A stretch of DNA of 64,000 nucleotides from Styela clava (taxonomy: Eukaryota; Chordata; Ascidiacea; Stolidobranchia; Styelidae). How positions within the stretch are numbered: position 1 is the first letter of the stretch; the number at the start of each line of letters is the position of its first letter. A model generated the notes under the pieces. It searched no databases and was not told the origin of the DNA. It saw nothing but the letters and a program-made list of their open reading frames with translations. The translations under genes and the position numbers were made by a program. Shown here piece by piece: positions 52,641 through 61,855 of the stretch. The DNA is taken from assembly GCF_964204865.1 (NCBI RefSeq), contig NC_135253.1, positions 22,666,001 through 22,730,000 of the forward strand, read 5' to 3'.

Positions 52641-55600
52641 GAGATTTAGTCTGTCCACGGTTCGGCGTTCCCTGGTTGATCTCCTTAGAACTGGAGGCGA
52701 TGGAGATCTAGAGACAATATTATTTTCAACAATATCTTCTTGCGTTTGAGTTTTATTGTTTCCTTGATTGATAGATGGAGACATAGGTTGAATCGAAGAC
52801 TCGTCTCTAACGTGCAATGGTGTTTCATGGTTGATATTGTCTGTCCCTTGCCTATTCATCGAAATTTCGTAACCGACAGGGGCCAGATGTTTTGAGGCTA
52901 CAGTTGTTTCTCTGCCATCTGGAAATCGAACATGAGCATATTGTGGATTTGCTTCCAGAAGCTCGACTTCATCTACTAAAGGTTCGGTTTTCGACTTCCT
53001 GACATATCTTTTCAAAAGCACTGGTCCCGGCGTTGACATCCAGGATGGAATAGAACATCCAGACGTAGATCTTCTGGAGAATTTGAAAACTCGCTCATGA
53101 GGAGTCTCATTGGTGGCTGTACACAATAACGACCGTATGGAATGCAAAACATCAGGCAAAACCTCTTGCCACAATTGAACAGGAAGACGTTTCGATTTCA
53201 GCGCCAACTTCACCCCATTCCATATCGTGCCATTAAAACGTTCAACCTGTCCATTTCCTGCAGGATTATATGGTGTGGTGCGACTTGTTGCAATACCTTT
53301 GTCATTGAGAAAAGAACGAAGTTCTCGACTCATGAAAGCAGAACCTCTGTCTGAATGTATAAAAGCAGGCATTCCAAATGTAGTGAATAGTTGCGTGAGA
53401 CATTTAATGACACTTGCTGTGGAAACATCTGGACATGGGAATGCAAACGGAAATCTCGAAAATTCATCGACTACGCACAGAAAGTATCGATTATTATTGT
53501 TTGACGGTAGAGGTCCTTTAAAGTCTATATTGAGACGTTCAAATGCCTGTGTAGCTTTGATAAGGTGCCCGGTGTCAGGTTTATGAAATCGCGGCTTGCA
53601 TTCACAACAAACAGGACATGTTGAAATAACTTTTCGAATGTCATCCATCGAATATGGCAAATTCCTGACTCGAATAAAGTGAGACATTCTCGTAATTCCT
53701 GGATGACACAGAGCGTCATGAAGTTTATACAAAAGATGATTTTCGGGATCTTGTACAGTTGCGCACGATATTCTTGAAAGTGCATCAGAGGGAATATTTT
53801 CTTGCCCAGGACGATAACGAATGTCAAAACTATAGCAGCAGAGTTCTAGTCGCCATCGCATGATTTTATCATTTTTAATCTTTGTTCTGTGATTTCGATT
53901 GAACATAAATGATACGGATCTCTGATCTGTTATAAGAGTGAAATGTTTACAAGTGAGATAGTGACGCCAATGACGAACAGCCTCAATGATGGCCTTTGCT
54001 TCCTTCTCTATTGAAGGGTGTTTGAGTTCTGGACCTTGTAGCATGCGAGAGAAAAAAGCCACTGGTCTCCCACCTTGGTTTAGGGTTGCAGCCAATGCTA
54101 CATCAGAGGCATCTGTTTCTACTTCAAAAGGTAAAGTTTCATCCACAGCTATAACGACAGCAGATTCTACGAGTCGCTTCAATTCGTGAAACGCATGAAT
54201 TGCCTGGTCGTCGAGAGGGAATGTTTTCGCAGATGCTAGTGGTCTGATAGTATCAGAAAACTTTGGTATCCACTTTGAGTAGTACGAGAAAAATCCAAGA
54301 CAACGCTTTAAAGCGGAAACTGAGGTAGGAATCGGCAAACGCCGCAAAGGTTCTAGTCTCCCAGGATCCGGACGTATTTGGCCTTCCTCAATCTCGTAAC
54401 CTAGAATCTGAAGTTTTCTGGTCGAAAATATGCTTTTGTTTTCGTTCAATTTTAGATTTCGTCGTTTAGCGGCTTCTAGAAACTTCTGCAAGTTGATATC
54501 ATGGTCTTGTTGAGTATGCCCACAAATGGTAATGTTATCGAGATACGCGAAAACACCGGTCAGGTTTTCTTCTTTTACCAGGTTCATCATTGCCCTCTGG
54601 AAGCAGGCCACACCATTTTTGACTCCAAACGGTAAACGAGTGAACTGGAACAGAGCACCCGCAGCTTCGAAAGCAGTATATTTCTGGTCTTCCTTTTCAA
54701 GTGGAACCTGATGGTATGCACTTTTTAAATCCACTGTGCTATACACACGATAATGAGCAATTTCGTTGATTATATCGCTCATATTAGGTAAAGGAAACGC
54801 GTCTAACTGAGTAAATTTATTGATGGTCTGTGAATAATCGATTACAAACCTTCGTTTCCCATTTTCACCCTTTACGACGACAACTTGAGCTCTCCACGGA
54901 GATCTGCTAGGCGTTACAATTCCTTCCTGTAACAAACGGTTGACCTCCATTTCAATAAACTTTCTGTCATCTTTGGAATACCAACGAGACTTTGTAGCAA
55001 TAGGATGGCAGTCAGCAGTCAGATTTTTGAATGGTTCTGGTGGCAAACTTTTGAAAGTTGAAAAGCCACATACAGACATTGGAGGTCGATCGCCGCCGTA
55101 ATTATAAGTTACACTTTGATGTTGTCCTTGAAAGTCTATTCCAAGTAAAATGTCACAACATAGATCATCCATTACTCTCAATATGAATTTTTGATAGTGT
55201 CGGCCCTGATATTCAATATCAGCTGCTGTGCAACCTTTTATAGGCATGGAACACGCCAGGGAAGCCATTGCTACCTTGTCCTTAACTGTGTCCCTTTTGA
55301 TTGGGAGGTTACACCTTTCTATGAGACGAGGGTGTATGAAACTCTGACTACTGCAACTATCAAAAAGTGCGCGTACTTTGTGTCCTTCAATATGAATCAC
55401 AGACGACGACCCTCTCAATGATTTCGGGGTATTGTCAAAAGCCATTCCTAATATATACGAGTTAGAACATGCAGTGACTTCGTCAGGATTTTGTGGGTTG
55501 AAAACGGTTCCTCTGCAGACTTTTATGAAATGTCCTTTTTTATGACACTTGAAACAAAACACATTTCGGGCTGGACATTTTGAACGAGGATGTTTCTTTC

Positions 55601-55661
55601 CGCCACAGAAAAAGCACGCGGAATATGCAGTAGCAGATATTTTCTCGATATCACACGATGT
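52638..55661 (-). CDS. pol: Gag-NC/Pol polyprotein of gypsy element
   Basis: Open frame from just after a TAG (55662-55664) to the TAA at 52638-52640. It starts with two CX2CX4HX4C zinc knuckles (first Cys codon at 55616; second knuckle overlaps the Met at 55562). Numbering from that Met (974 aa): protease with D68-S69-C70 where DTG/DSG is usual, and LLGIDF at 139-144; RT with D278 (VDLKSAYHQ) and YLDN at 340-343 where YxDD is usual; RNase H with D484, E521, D546; integrase with H615, H620, C649, C652 and D680, D738, E774 (35 residues between the last two); then a GPY/F-like module and a polar tail. No internal stops. It has no good start of its own and probably depends on a -1 shift from Gag. 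Other copies would show whether YLDN and DSC are family traits or damage. Confidence 0.92.
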   Translation of the reverse strand, partial: TSCDIEKISATAYSACFFCGGKKHPRSKCPARNVFCFKCHKKGHFIKVCRGTVFNPQNPDEVTACSNSYILGMAFDNTPKSLRGSSSVIHIEGHKVRALFDSCSSQSFIHPRLIERCNLPIKRDTVKDKVAMASLACSMPIKGCTAADIEYQGRHYQKFILRVMDDLCCDILLGIDFQGQHQSVTYNYGGDRPPMSVCGFSTFKSLPPEPFKNLTADCHPIATKSRWYSKDDRKFIEMEVNRLLQEGIVTPSRSPWRAQVVVVKGENGKRRFVIDYSQTINKFTQLDAFPLPNMSDIINEIAHYRVYSTVDLKSAYHQVPLEKEDQKYTAFEAAGALFQFTRLPFGVKNGVACFQRAMMNLVKEENLTGVFAYLDNITICGHTQQDHDINLQKFLEAAKRRNLKLNENKSIFSTRKLQILGYEIEEGQIRPDPGRLEPLRRLPIPTSVSALKRCLGFFSYYSKWIPKFSDTIRPLASAKTFPLDDQAIHAFHELKRLVESAVVIAVDETLPFEVETDASDVALAATLNQGGRPVAFFSRMLQGPELKHPSIEKEAKAIIEAVRHWRHYLTCKHFTLITDQRSVSFMFNRNHRTKIKNDKIMRWRLELCCYSFDIRYRPGQENIPSDALSRISCATVQDPENHLLYKLHDALCHPGITRMSHFIRVRNLPYSMDDIRKVISTCPVCCECKPRFHKPDTGHLIKATQAFERLNIDFKGPLPSNNNNRYFLCVVDEFSRFPFAFPCPDVSTASVIKCLTQLFTTFGMPAFIHSDRGSAFMSRELRSFLNDKGIATSRTTPYNPAGNGQVERFNGTIWNGVKLALKSKRLPVQLWQEVLPDVLHSIRSLLCTATNETPHERVFKFSRRSTSGCSIPSWMSTPGPVLLKRYVRKSKTEPLVDEVELLEANPQYAHVRFPDGRETTVASKHLAPVGYEISMNRQGTDNINHETPLHVRDESSIQPMSPSINQGNNKTQTQEDIVENNIVSRSPSPPVLRRSTRERRTVDRLNL

Positions 55662-56248
55662 CTATCGTTTTGAGTTTCACTGTTTTGAGCAGCCGCAGAC
55701 ACAGTAGAAGGATCGGATACTCGATAAGCTTCAGCATTCTTAATTGCTACTTCTAAGCTTCTGGCTTGATCGTATGTCGTATTAAGATCAAGGTGTTTGT
55801 TTTCCAACAAACGCTGTCGTATCCATGTGGAGTTTAACCCCCGGATAAAAGCGTCTCGGACATAAGCATCTCGGTTTTGAACAGCAGATACAGCTTTGAA
55901 ATTACAATGTTTGCTTAACGATTTCAATGCTTGCATGTATTCGTCTACATTTTCAGATGCTTGTTGGTTCCTGGTTGCCAGAACATGCCGAGAATAAACT
56001 TCATTGAGAGGTTTGACAAACATTGTTTTCAGAATCTCAATCGCAGTATCGTACGATTCTGCCTCCTCAATGTTTTGGAATATACGAAGAGATATGAAAT
56101 TCACCAGTACACCAAGTTTATCAAGGCCTTCAGACGGCAAGGCGTTTAGAAAATTATCGAAAGTCTTCTTCCAGTGCAGCCACTCACAGGATGCTTCACT
56201 AGAGTTAGGATCTACCTCCAGTCTCTCTGGTCTCAGAACCTTGTCCAT
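55523..56248 (-). CDS. gag: Gag protein of gypsy element
   Basis: 241 codons from ATG at 56248, about 46 nt after the 5' LTR. The first about 200 residues look like a typical gypsy Gag: an EWLHWKKTFDNFL-like start and a capsid-like segment with TRNQQ...EYMQALKSLSKHC and VRDAFIRGL, as in retrotransposon Gag families of invertebrates. Past about residue 200 it translates the knuckle region out of frame, so the last about 40 residues are probably not native. The knuckle/Pol frame lies -1 relative to Gag and is open only below 55662. A run of four A (55640-55643) lies in the overlap. This is either programmed frameshifting or a single-base indel in this copy. Confidence 0.85.
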   Translation of the reverse strand: MDKVLRPERLEVDPNSSEASCEWLHWKKTFDNFLNALPSEGLDKLGVLVNFISLRIFQNIEEAESYDTAIEILKTMFVKPLNEVYSRHVLATRNQQASENVDEYMQALKSLSKHCNFKAVSAVQNRDAYVRDAFIRGLNSTWIRQRLLENKHLDLNTTYDQARSLEVAIKNAEAYRVSDPSTVSAAAQNSETQNDRHRVISRKYLLLHIPRAFSVAERNILVQNVQPEMCFVSSVIKKDIS

Positions 56249-56276
56249 GCTTGTACCAGAATACTCTTGTGAAATG

Positions 56277-56292
56277 ATTTAAGTTGAATAAA
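56277..56292 (-). promoter_or_regulatory. putative self-priming primer-binding site
   Basis: TTTATTCAACTTAAAT (minus strand), starting 1 nt after the 5' LTR, is perfectly complementary for 16 nt to 56331-56346 inside the LTR. Spacing next to the LTR is where a primer-binding site belongs. In Tf1/sushi elements the PBS pairs with the 5' end of the same RNA. Confidence 0.75.
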
Positions 56293-56330
56293 TTGTAATG
56301 AATGAGAAATATAGTACCTTGATATAAGGC

Positions 56331-56346
56331 TTTATTCAACTTAAAT
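56331..56346 (-). promoter_or_regulatory. predicted RNA 5' end and self-primer
   Basis: ATTTAAGTTGAATAAA on the minus strand. Complementary to the leader site at 56277-56292, and includes AATAAA. Predicted start of R, because a TATA-like box lies about 30 bp upstream. Confidence 0.65.
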
Positions 56347-56370
56347 TTAAAGCACTCTTGGAATGAATCT

Positions 56371-56382
56371 AAAATAATATAA
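56371..56382 (-). promoter_or_regulatory. TATA-like box of LTR promoter
   Basis: TTATATTATTTT on the minus strand, 25-36 bp upstream of 56346. The spacing fits transcription starting at the self-primer sequence. Confidence 0.6.
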
Positions 56383-56835
56383 CACAAGCAAATGTTATTA
56401 AACAAGAAAACAAATACGTATCGAATTGCTGATGCTAACAGTAAGCGGCTCAATAGTTAAATGAATATAGTTGAAAGAATTAACACACTACATCTACAGC
56501 ACAGCCATGATTGGTGTCTGATTTAAAACGCCACAGCAATCATCGCTTAACTGCAGCTGTATAAACAAATAGATACATTGAGTTGCAATTCCAAGTTATC
56601 ACATAACAAACGGCCATAACATGAGGTACTGAGGTACAAACATGAGGTACAAACGGCCATAACATGAGGTACTAATCACTATACGATCAAAGTTTGACGC
56701 AGATGATGATTTCAATTCATCAAACTCTGGGTCATGGGCCCAGAACGTTTCCGCTTCGCCACTCTGCTACTCGGATGACGGATCCTTCAAAACGTGGAGT
56801 TTCAAAAAAAACAGAAATGAAAATTAAATTACCGA

Positions 56836-56983
56836 TGCTGTGACCAGGATTCGAACCTGGGTTATCACGGCCACAACGTGAGGTACTAACCGCTATACGA
56901 ACACAGCGTCTTAGCAGAGGATGGTTTCGATCCATCGACCTCTGGGTTATGAACTCAGCACGCTTCCGCTGCGCCACTCTGCT
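56836..56983 (-). pseudogene. class D dimer
   Basis: His (56836-56907) has A7 to T and a changed D-loop. iMet (56912-56983) has G30 to A and C32 to T. Confidence 0.55.
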
Positions 56984-57217
56984 GCTTGCATAATGCAACT
57001 TCCTCTTCTAATAATAAATAAACAAGATTTTAATAGAGAACTTAAGTTTTTCATCTTTGTTTTCAAAGCTGTTTTGAAAATGACTTCGAAATTTAAATTC
57101 GTCCTTCAAAGTATAAAATAAAAAGTCGGGTAATTCTGTCAGACTGAAATATTGTCTGACAAATTCGTCCTACAAAATTTAAACTGAAAAGTCGGGTAAT
57201 TCAAAGGAAAGATCCGA

Positions 57218-57365
57218 TGTTGTGAGCAGAATTCGAACTTGGGTTATAACGGCAACAACGCGAGGTACTAACCACTATACGATCGCAGCACCTTAGCAGA
57301 GGATGGTTTCAATCCATCGACCTCTGGGTTATGAGCCCAGCACGCTTCCGCTGCGCCACTCTGCT
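57218..57365 (-). pseudogene. chimeric His with class C iMet
   Basis: His 57218-57289, iMet 57294-57365 with C56 to T. Confidence 0.65.
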
Positions 57366-57754
57366 GCTTGCATAATGCAACTTCCTCTTCTAATAATAAA
57401 TAAACAAGATTTTATTAAAGAACTTAAGTTTTTCATCTTTGTTTTCATAGGTATTTTGAAAATGACTTCGAAATTTAAATTCGTCCTTCAAAGTTTAAAC
57501 TAAAAAGTCGGTTAATTCAAAGGAAAGCTCCGATGCTGTGAGCAGAATTCGAACTTGGGTTATAACGGCTATAACATGAGGTACTAACCACTATACGATA
57601 AAAGCATTTTGACGATAATGATGATTTCAATTCATCAAACTCTGGGTTATGGGCCCAGAACGTTTCCGCTTCGCCACTCTGCTACTCGGAATACGGAGTT
57701 GTCCTTCAAAACGTGGAGTTGCAAAAAAAAACGCAATGAAAACTAAATTACCGA

Positions 57755-57826
57755 TGCTGTGACCAGGATTCGAACCTGGGTTATCACGGCCACAACGTGA
57801 GGTACTAACCACTATACGATCACAGC
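57755..57826 (-). tRNA. tRNA-His-GTG: tRNA-His(GTG)
   Basis: Consensus. Confidence 0.92.
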
Positions 57827-57830
57827 GTTT

Positions 57831-57902
57831 TAGCAGAGGATGGTTTCGATCCATCGACCTCTGGGTTATGAGACCAGCACGCTTCCGCTGCGCCACTCTG
57901 CT
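57831..57902 (-). tRNA. tRNA-iMet-CAT: tRNA-iMet(CAT), T31 variant
   Basis: G31 to T only. Confidence 0.6.
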
Positions 57903-58055
57903 ACTTACACAATGCAAATTACGCTTCTAATTATCAATCAAACTCTGGGTTATGAGCCCAGCACGTTTCCGCTTCGCCACTCTGCTACTCGGAATACGGA
58001 GTTGTCCTTCAAAACGTGGAGTTTCAAAAAAACGCAATGAAAATTAAATTACCGA

Positions 58056-58127
58056 TGCTGTGACCAGGATTCGAACCTGGGTTATCACGGCCACAACGTG
58101 AGGTACTAACCGCTATACGAACACAGC
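58056..58127 (-). pseudogene. class D tRNA-His
   Basis: A7 to T and D-loop AGCGGTTA. Confidence 0.5.
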
Positions 58128-58131
58128 GTGT

Positions 58132-58203
58132 CAGCAGAGGATGGTTTCGATCCATCGACCTCTGGGTTATGAGCCCAGCACGCTTCCGCTGCGCCACTCT
58201 GCT
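58132..58203 (-). tRNA. tRNA-iMet-CAT: tRNA-iMet(CAT), discriminator G
   Basis: Consensus initiator body, but discriminator base 73 is G instead of A; the linker is ACAC. Confidence 0.75.
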
Positions 58204-58437
58204 GCTTGCATAATGCAACTTCCTCATCTAATAATAAATAAACAAGATTTTATTAGAGAACTTAAGTTTTTCATCTTTGTTTTCAAAGCTGTTTTGAAAA
58301 TGACTTCGAAATTTAAATTCGTCCTTCAAAGTTTAAACTAAAAAGTCGGGTAATTCTGTCAGACTGAAATATTGTCTGACAAATTCGTCCTACAAAATTT
58401 AAACTGAAAAGTCGGGTAATTCAAAGGAAAGCTCCGA

Positions 58438-58585
58438 TGCTGTGAGCAGAATTCGAACTTGGGTTATAACGGCCACAACGCGAGGTACTAACCACTATAC
58501 GATCGCAGCACCTTAGCAGAGGATGGTTTCAATCCATCGACCTCTGGGTTATGAGCCCAGCACGCTTCCGCTGCGCCACTCTGCT
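58438..58585 (-). pseudogene. chimeric His with class C iMet
   Basis: His 58438-58509, iMet 58514-58585. Confidence 0.65.
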
Positions 58586-58974
58586 GCTTGCATAATGCAA
58601 CTTCCTCTTCTAATAATAAATAAACAAGATTTTATTAAAGAACTTAAGTTTTTCATCTTTGTTTTCATAGGTATTTTGAAAATGACTTCGAAATTTAAAT
58701 TCGTCCTTCAAAGTTTAAACTAAAAAGTCGGTTAATTCAAAGGAAAGCTCCGATGCTGTGAGCAGAATTCGAACTTGGGTTATAATGGCCATAACATGAG
58801 GTACTAACCACTATACGATCAAAGCATTTTGACGATAATGATGATTTCAATTCATCAAACTCTGGGTTATGGGCCCAGAACGTTTCCGCTTCGCCACTCT
58901 GCTACTCGGAATACGGAGTTGTCCTTCAAAACGTGGAGTTGCAAAAAAAAACGCAATGAAAACTAAATTACCGA

Positions 58975-59046
58975 TGCTGTGACCAAGATTCGAACCTGGG
59001 TTATCACGGCCACAACGTGAGGTACTAACCACTATACGATCACAGC
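58975..59046 (-). tRNA. tRNA-His-GTG: tRNA-His(GTG), C62 changed to T
   Basis: The T-stem pair becomes G-U; otherwise consensus. Confidence 0.82.
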
Positions 59047-59050
59047 GTTT

Positions 59051-59122
59051 TAGCAGAGGATGGTTTCGATCCATCGACCTCTGGGTTATGAGACCAGCAC
59101 GCTTCCGCTGCGCCACTCTGCT
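59051..59122 (-). tRNA. tRNA-iMet-CAT: tRNA-iMet(CAT), T31 variant
   Basis: G31 to T only. Confidence 0.6.
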
Positions 59123-59275
59123 ACTTACACAATGCAAATTACGCTTCTAATTATCAATCAAACTCTGGGTTATGAGCCCAGCACGTTTCCGCTTCGCCAC
59201 TCTGCTACTCGGAATACGGAGTTGTCCTTCAAAACGTGGAGTTTCAAAAAAACGCAATGAAAATTAAATTACCGA

Positions 59276-59347
59276 TGCTGTGACCAGGATTCGAACCTGG
59301 GTTATCACGGCCACAACGTGAGGTACTAACCGCTATACGAACACAGC
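59276..59347 (-). pseudogene. class D tRNA-His
   Basis: As 58056. Confidence 0.5.
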
Positions 59348-59351
59348 GTGT

Positions 59352-59423
59352 CAGCAGAGGATGGTTTCGATCCATCGACCTCTGGGTTATGAGCCCAGCA
59401 CGCTTCCGCTGCGCCACTCTGCT
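59352..59423 (-). tRNA. tRNA-iMet-CAT: tRNA-iMet(CAT), discriminator G
   Basis: As 58132. Confidence 0.75.
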
Positions 59424-59657
59424 GCTTGCATAATGCAACTTCCTCATCTAATAATAAATAAACAAGATTTTATTAGAGAACTTAAGTTTTTCATCTTTGT
59501 TTTCAAAGTTGTTTTGAAAATGACTTCGAAATTTAAATTCGTCCTTCAAAGTTTAAACTAAAAAGTCGGGTAATTCTGTCAGACTGAAATATTGTCTGAC
59601 AAATTCGTCCTACAAAATTTAAACTGAAAAGTCGGGTAATTCAAAGGAAAGCTCCGA

Positions 59658-59805
59658 TGCTGTGAGCAGAATTCGAACTTGGGTTATAACGGCCACAACG
59701 CGAGGTACTAACCACTATACGATCGCAGCGCCTTAGCAGAGGATGGTTTCAATCCATCGACCTCTGGGTTATGAGCCCAGCACGCTTCCGCTGCGCCACT
59801 CTGCT
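59658..59805 (-). pseudogene. chimeric His with class C iMet
   Basis: His 59658-59729, iMet 59734-59805. Confidence 0.65.
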
Positions 59806-60194
59806 GCTTGCATAATGCAACTTCCTCTTCTAATAATAAATAAACAAGATTTTATTAAAGAACTTAAGTTTTTCATCTTTGTTTTCATAGGTGTTTTTAA
59901 AATGACTTCGAAATTTAAATTCGTCCTTCAAAGTTTACACTAAAAAGTCGGTTAATTCAAAGGAAAGCTCCGATGCTGTGAGCAGAATTCGAACTTGGGT
60001 TATAACGGCCATAACATGAGGTTCTAACCACTATACGATCAAAGCATTTTGACGATAATGATGATTTCAATTCATCAAACTCTGGGTTATGGGCCCAGAA
60101 CGTTTCCACTTCGCCACTCTGCTACTCGGAATACGGAGTTGTCCTTCAAAACGTGGAGTTGCAAAAAAAAACGCAATGAAAACTAAATTACCGA

Positions 60195-60266
60195 TGCTGT
60201 GACCAGGATTCGAACCTGGGTTATCACGGCCACAACGTGAGGTACTAACCACTATACGATCACAGC
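60195..60266 (-). tRNA. tRNA-His-GTG: tRNA-His(GTG)
   Basis: Consensus. Confidence 0.92.
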
Positions 60267-60270
60267 GTTT

Positions 60271-60342
60271 TAGCAGAGGATGGTTTCGATCCATCGACCT
60301 CTGGGTTATGAGACCAGCACGCTTCCGCTGCGCCACTCTGCT
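60271..60342 (-). tRNA. tRNA-iMet-CAT: tRNA-iMet(CAT), T31 variant
   Basis: G31 to T only. Confidence 0.6.
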
Positions 60343-60495
60343 ACTTACACAATGCAAATTACGCTTCTAATTATCAATCAAACTCTGGGTTATGAGCCCA
60401 GCACGTTTCCGCTTCGCCACTCTGCTACTCGGAATACGGAGTTGTCCTTCAAAACGTGGAGTTTCAAAAAAACGCAATGAAAATTAAATTACCGA

Positions 60496-60567
60496 TGCTG
60501 TGACCAGGATTCGAACCTGGGTTATCACGGCCACAACGTGAGGTACTAACCGCTATACGAACACAGC
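60496..60567 (-). pseudogene. class D tRNA-His
   Basis: As 58056. Confidence 0.5.
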
Positions 60568-60571
60568 GTGT

Positions 60572-60643
60572 CAGCAGAGGATGGTTTCGATCCATCGACC
60601 TCTGGGTTATGAGCCCAGCACGCTTCCGCTGCGCCACTCTGCT
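60572..60643 (-). tRNA. tRNA-iMet-CAT: tRNA-iMet(CAT), discriminator G
   Basis: As 58132. Confidence 0.75.
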
Positions 60644-60877
60644 GCTTGCATAATGCAACTTCCTCATCTAATAATAAATAAACAAGATTTTATTAGAGAA
60701 CTTAAGTTTTTCATCTTTGTTTTCAAAGCTGTTTTGAAAATGACTTCGAAATTTAAATTCGTCCTTCAAAGTTTAAACTAAAAAGTCGGGTAATTCTGTC
60801 AGACTGAAATATTGTCTGACAAATTCGTCCTACAAAATTTAAACTGAAAAGTCGGGTAATTCAAAGGAAAGCTCCGA

Positions 60878-61025
60878 TGCTGTGAGCAGAATTCGAACTT
60901 GGGTTATAACGGCCACAACGCGAGGTACTAACCACTATACGATCGCAGCGCCTTAGCAGAGGATGGTTTCAATCCATCGACCTCTGGGTTATGAGCCCAG
61001 CACGCTTCCGCTGCGCCACTCTGCT
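60878..61025 (-). pseudogene. chimeric His with class C iMet
   Basis: His 60878-60949, iMet 60954-61025. Confidence 0.65.
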
Positions 61026-61414
61026 GCTTGCATAATGCAACTTCCTCTTCTAATAATAAATAAACAAGATTTTATTAAAGAACTTAAGTTTTTCATCTTT
61101 GTTTTCATAGGTGTTTTTAAAATGACTTCGAAATTTAAATTCGTCCTTCAAAGTTTACACTAAAAAGTCTGTTAATTCAAAGGAAAGCTCCGATGCTGTG
61201 AGCAGAATTCGAACTTGGGTTATAACGGCCATAACATGAGGTTCTAACCACTATACGATCAAAGCATTTTGACGATAATGATGATTTCAATTCATCAAAC
61301 TCTGGGTTATGGGCCCAGAACGTTTCCGCTTCGCCACTCTGCTACTCGGAATACGGAGTTGTCCTTCAAAACGTGGAGTTGCAAAAAAAAACGCAATGAA
61401 AACTAAATTACCGA

Positions 61415-61486
61415 TGCTGTGACCAGGATTCGAACCTGGGTTATCACGGCCACAACGTGAGGTACTAACCACTATACGATCACAGC
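61415..61486 (-). tRNA. tRNA-His-GTG: tRNA-His(GTG)
   Basis: Consensus. Confidence 0.92.
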
Positions 61487-61490
61487 GTTT

Positions 61491-61562
61491 TAGCAGAGGA
61501 TGGTTTCGATCCATCGAAGTCTGGGTTATGAGACCAGCACGCTTCCGCTGCGCCACTCTGCT
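61491..61562 (-). tRNA. tRNA-iMet-CAT: tRNA-iMet(CAT), T31 variant
   Basis: G31 to T plus two variable-loop changes; the leader contains a small ACAC repeat. Confidence 0.55.
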
Positions 61563-61719
61563 ACTTACACACACACAGCACATTACGCTTCTAATTATCA
61601 ATCAAACTCTGGGTTATGAGCCCAGAACGTTTCCGCTTCGCCACTCTGCTACTCGGAATACGGAGTTGTTCTTCAAAACGTGGAGTTTCAAAAAAACGCA
61701 ATGAAAATTAAATCACCGA

Positions 61720-61779
61720 TGCTGTGACCAGGATTATCACGGCCACAACGTGAGGTACTAACCCCTATACGAACACAGC
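61720..61779 (-). pseudogene. tRNA-His with 12-nt T-arm deletion
   Basis: A 60-nt His lacking most of the T-loop and 5' T-stem, so the B-box is gone. Class D D-loop. Confidence 0.85.
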
Positions 61780-61783
61780 GTCT

Positions 61784-61855
61784 TAGCAGAGGATGGTTTC
61801 GATCCACCGACCTCTGGGTTATGAGCCCAGCACGCTTCCGCTGCGCCACTCTGCT
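61784..61855 (-). tRNA. tRNA-iMet-CAT: tRNA-iMet(CAT), T-stem G-U
   Basis: One T-stem A to G gives a G-U pair; otherwise consensus. Confidence 0.8.

Larger units (their letters stand above)
52316..56603 (-). mobile_element. Ty3/gypsy-type LTR retrotransposon
   Basis: A 4,288-bp element on the minus strand: 5' LTR 56294-56603, leader, Gag, Pol (PR-RT-RH-IN order, diagnostic of Ty3/gypsy), 3' LTR 52316-52625. LTRs begin TG and end CA and differ at about six of 310 positions, so insertion is fairly recent but not brand new. It interrupts a decayed His-like copy (left part 52285-52315, right part from about 56610) and lies in the same orientation as the tRNA genes. No 4-6-bp target duplication is apparent; the right flank has small local duplications (56604-56670). 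No envelope gene is seen. Confidence 0.95.
56294..56603 (-). repeat. 5' LTR of gypsy element
   Basis: 310 bp, the same length as the 3' LTR. Contains the promoter, the predicted RNA start near 56346 and the self-primer. Confidence 0.93.
56780..61600 (-). repeat. 1,220-bp higher-order repeat, four copies
   Basis: Each copy has three dimers (for example 56836, 57218, 57755) and recurs at exactly 1,220 bp: 58056/58438/58975, 59276/59658/60195, 60496/60878/61415. This is the most regular part of the window. Confidence 0.9.

Noticed and set aside
53227-53586. Plus-strand open frames opposite Pol
   Set aside because: They overlap conserved integrase and RT codons on the other strand and show no recognisable domain.
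56254-56258. TGGTA in the gypsy leader as a tRNA-iMet primer-binding site
   Set aside because: Complementarity to the iMet 3' end stops after five bases and the site lies about 35 nt from the LTR.
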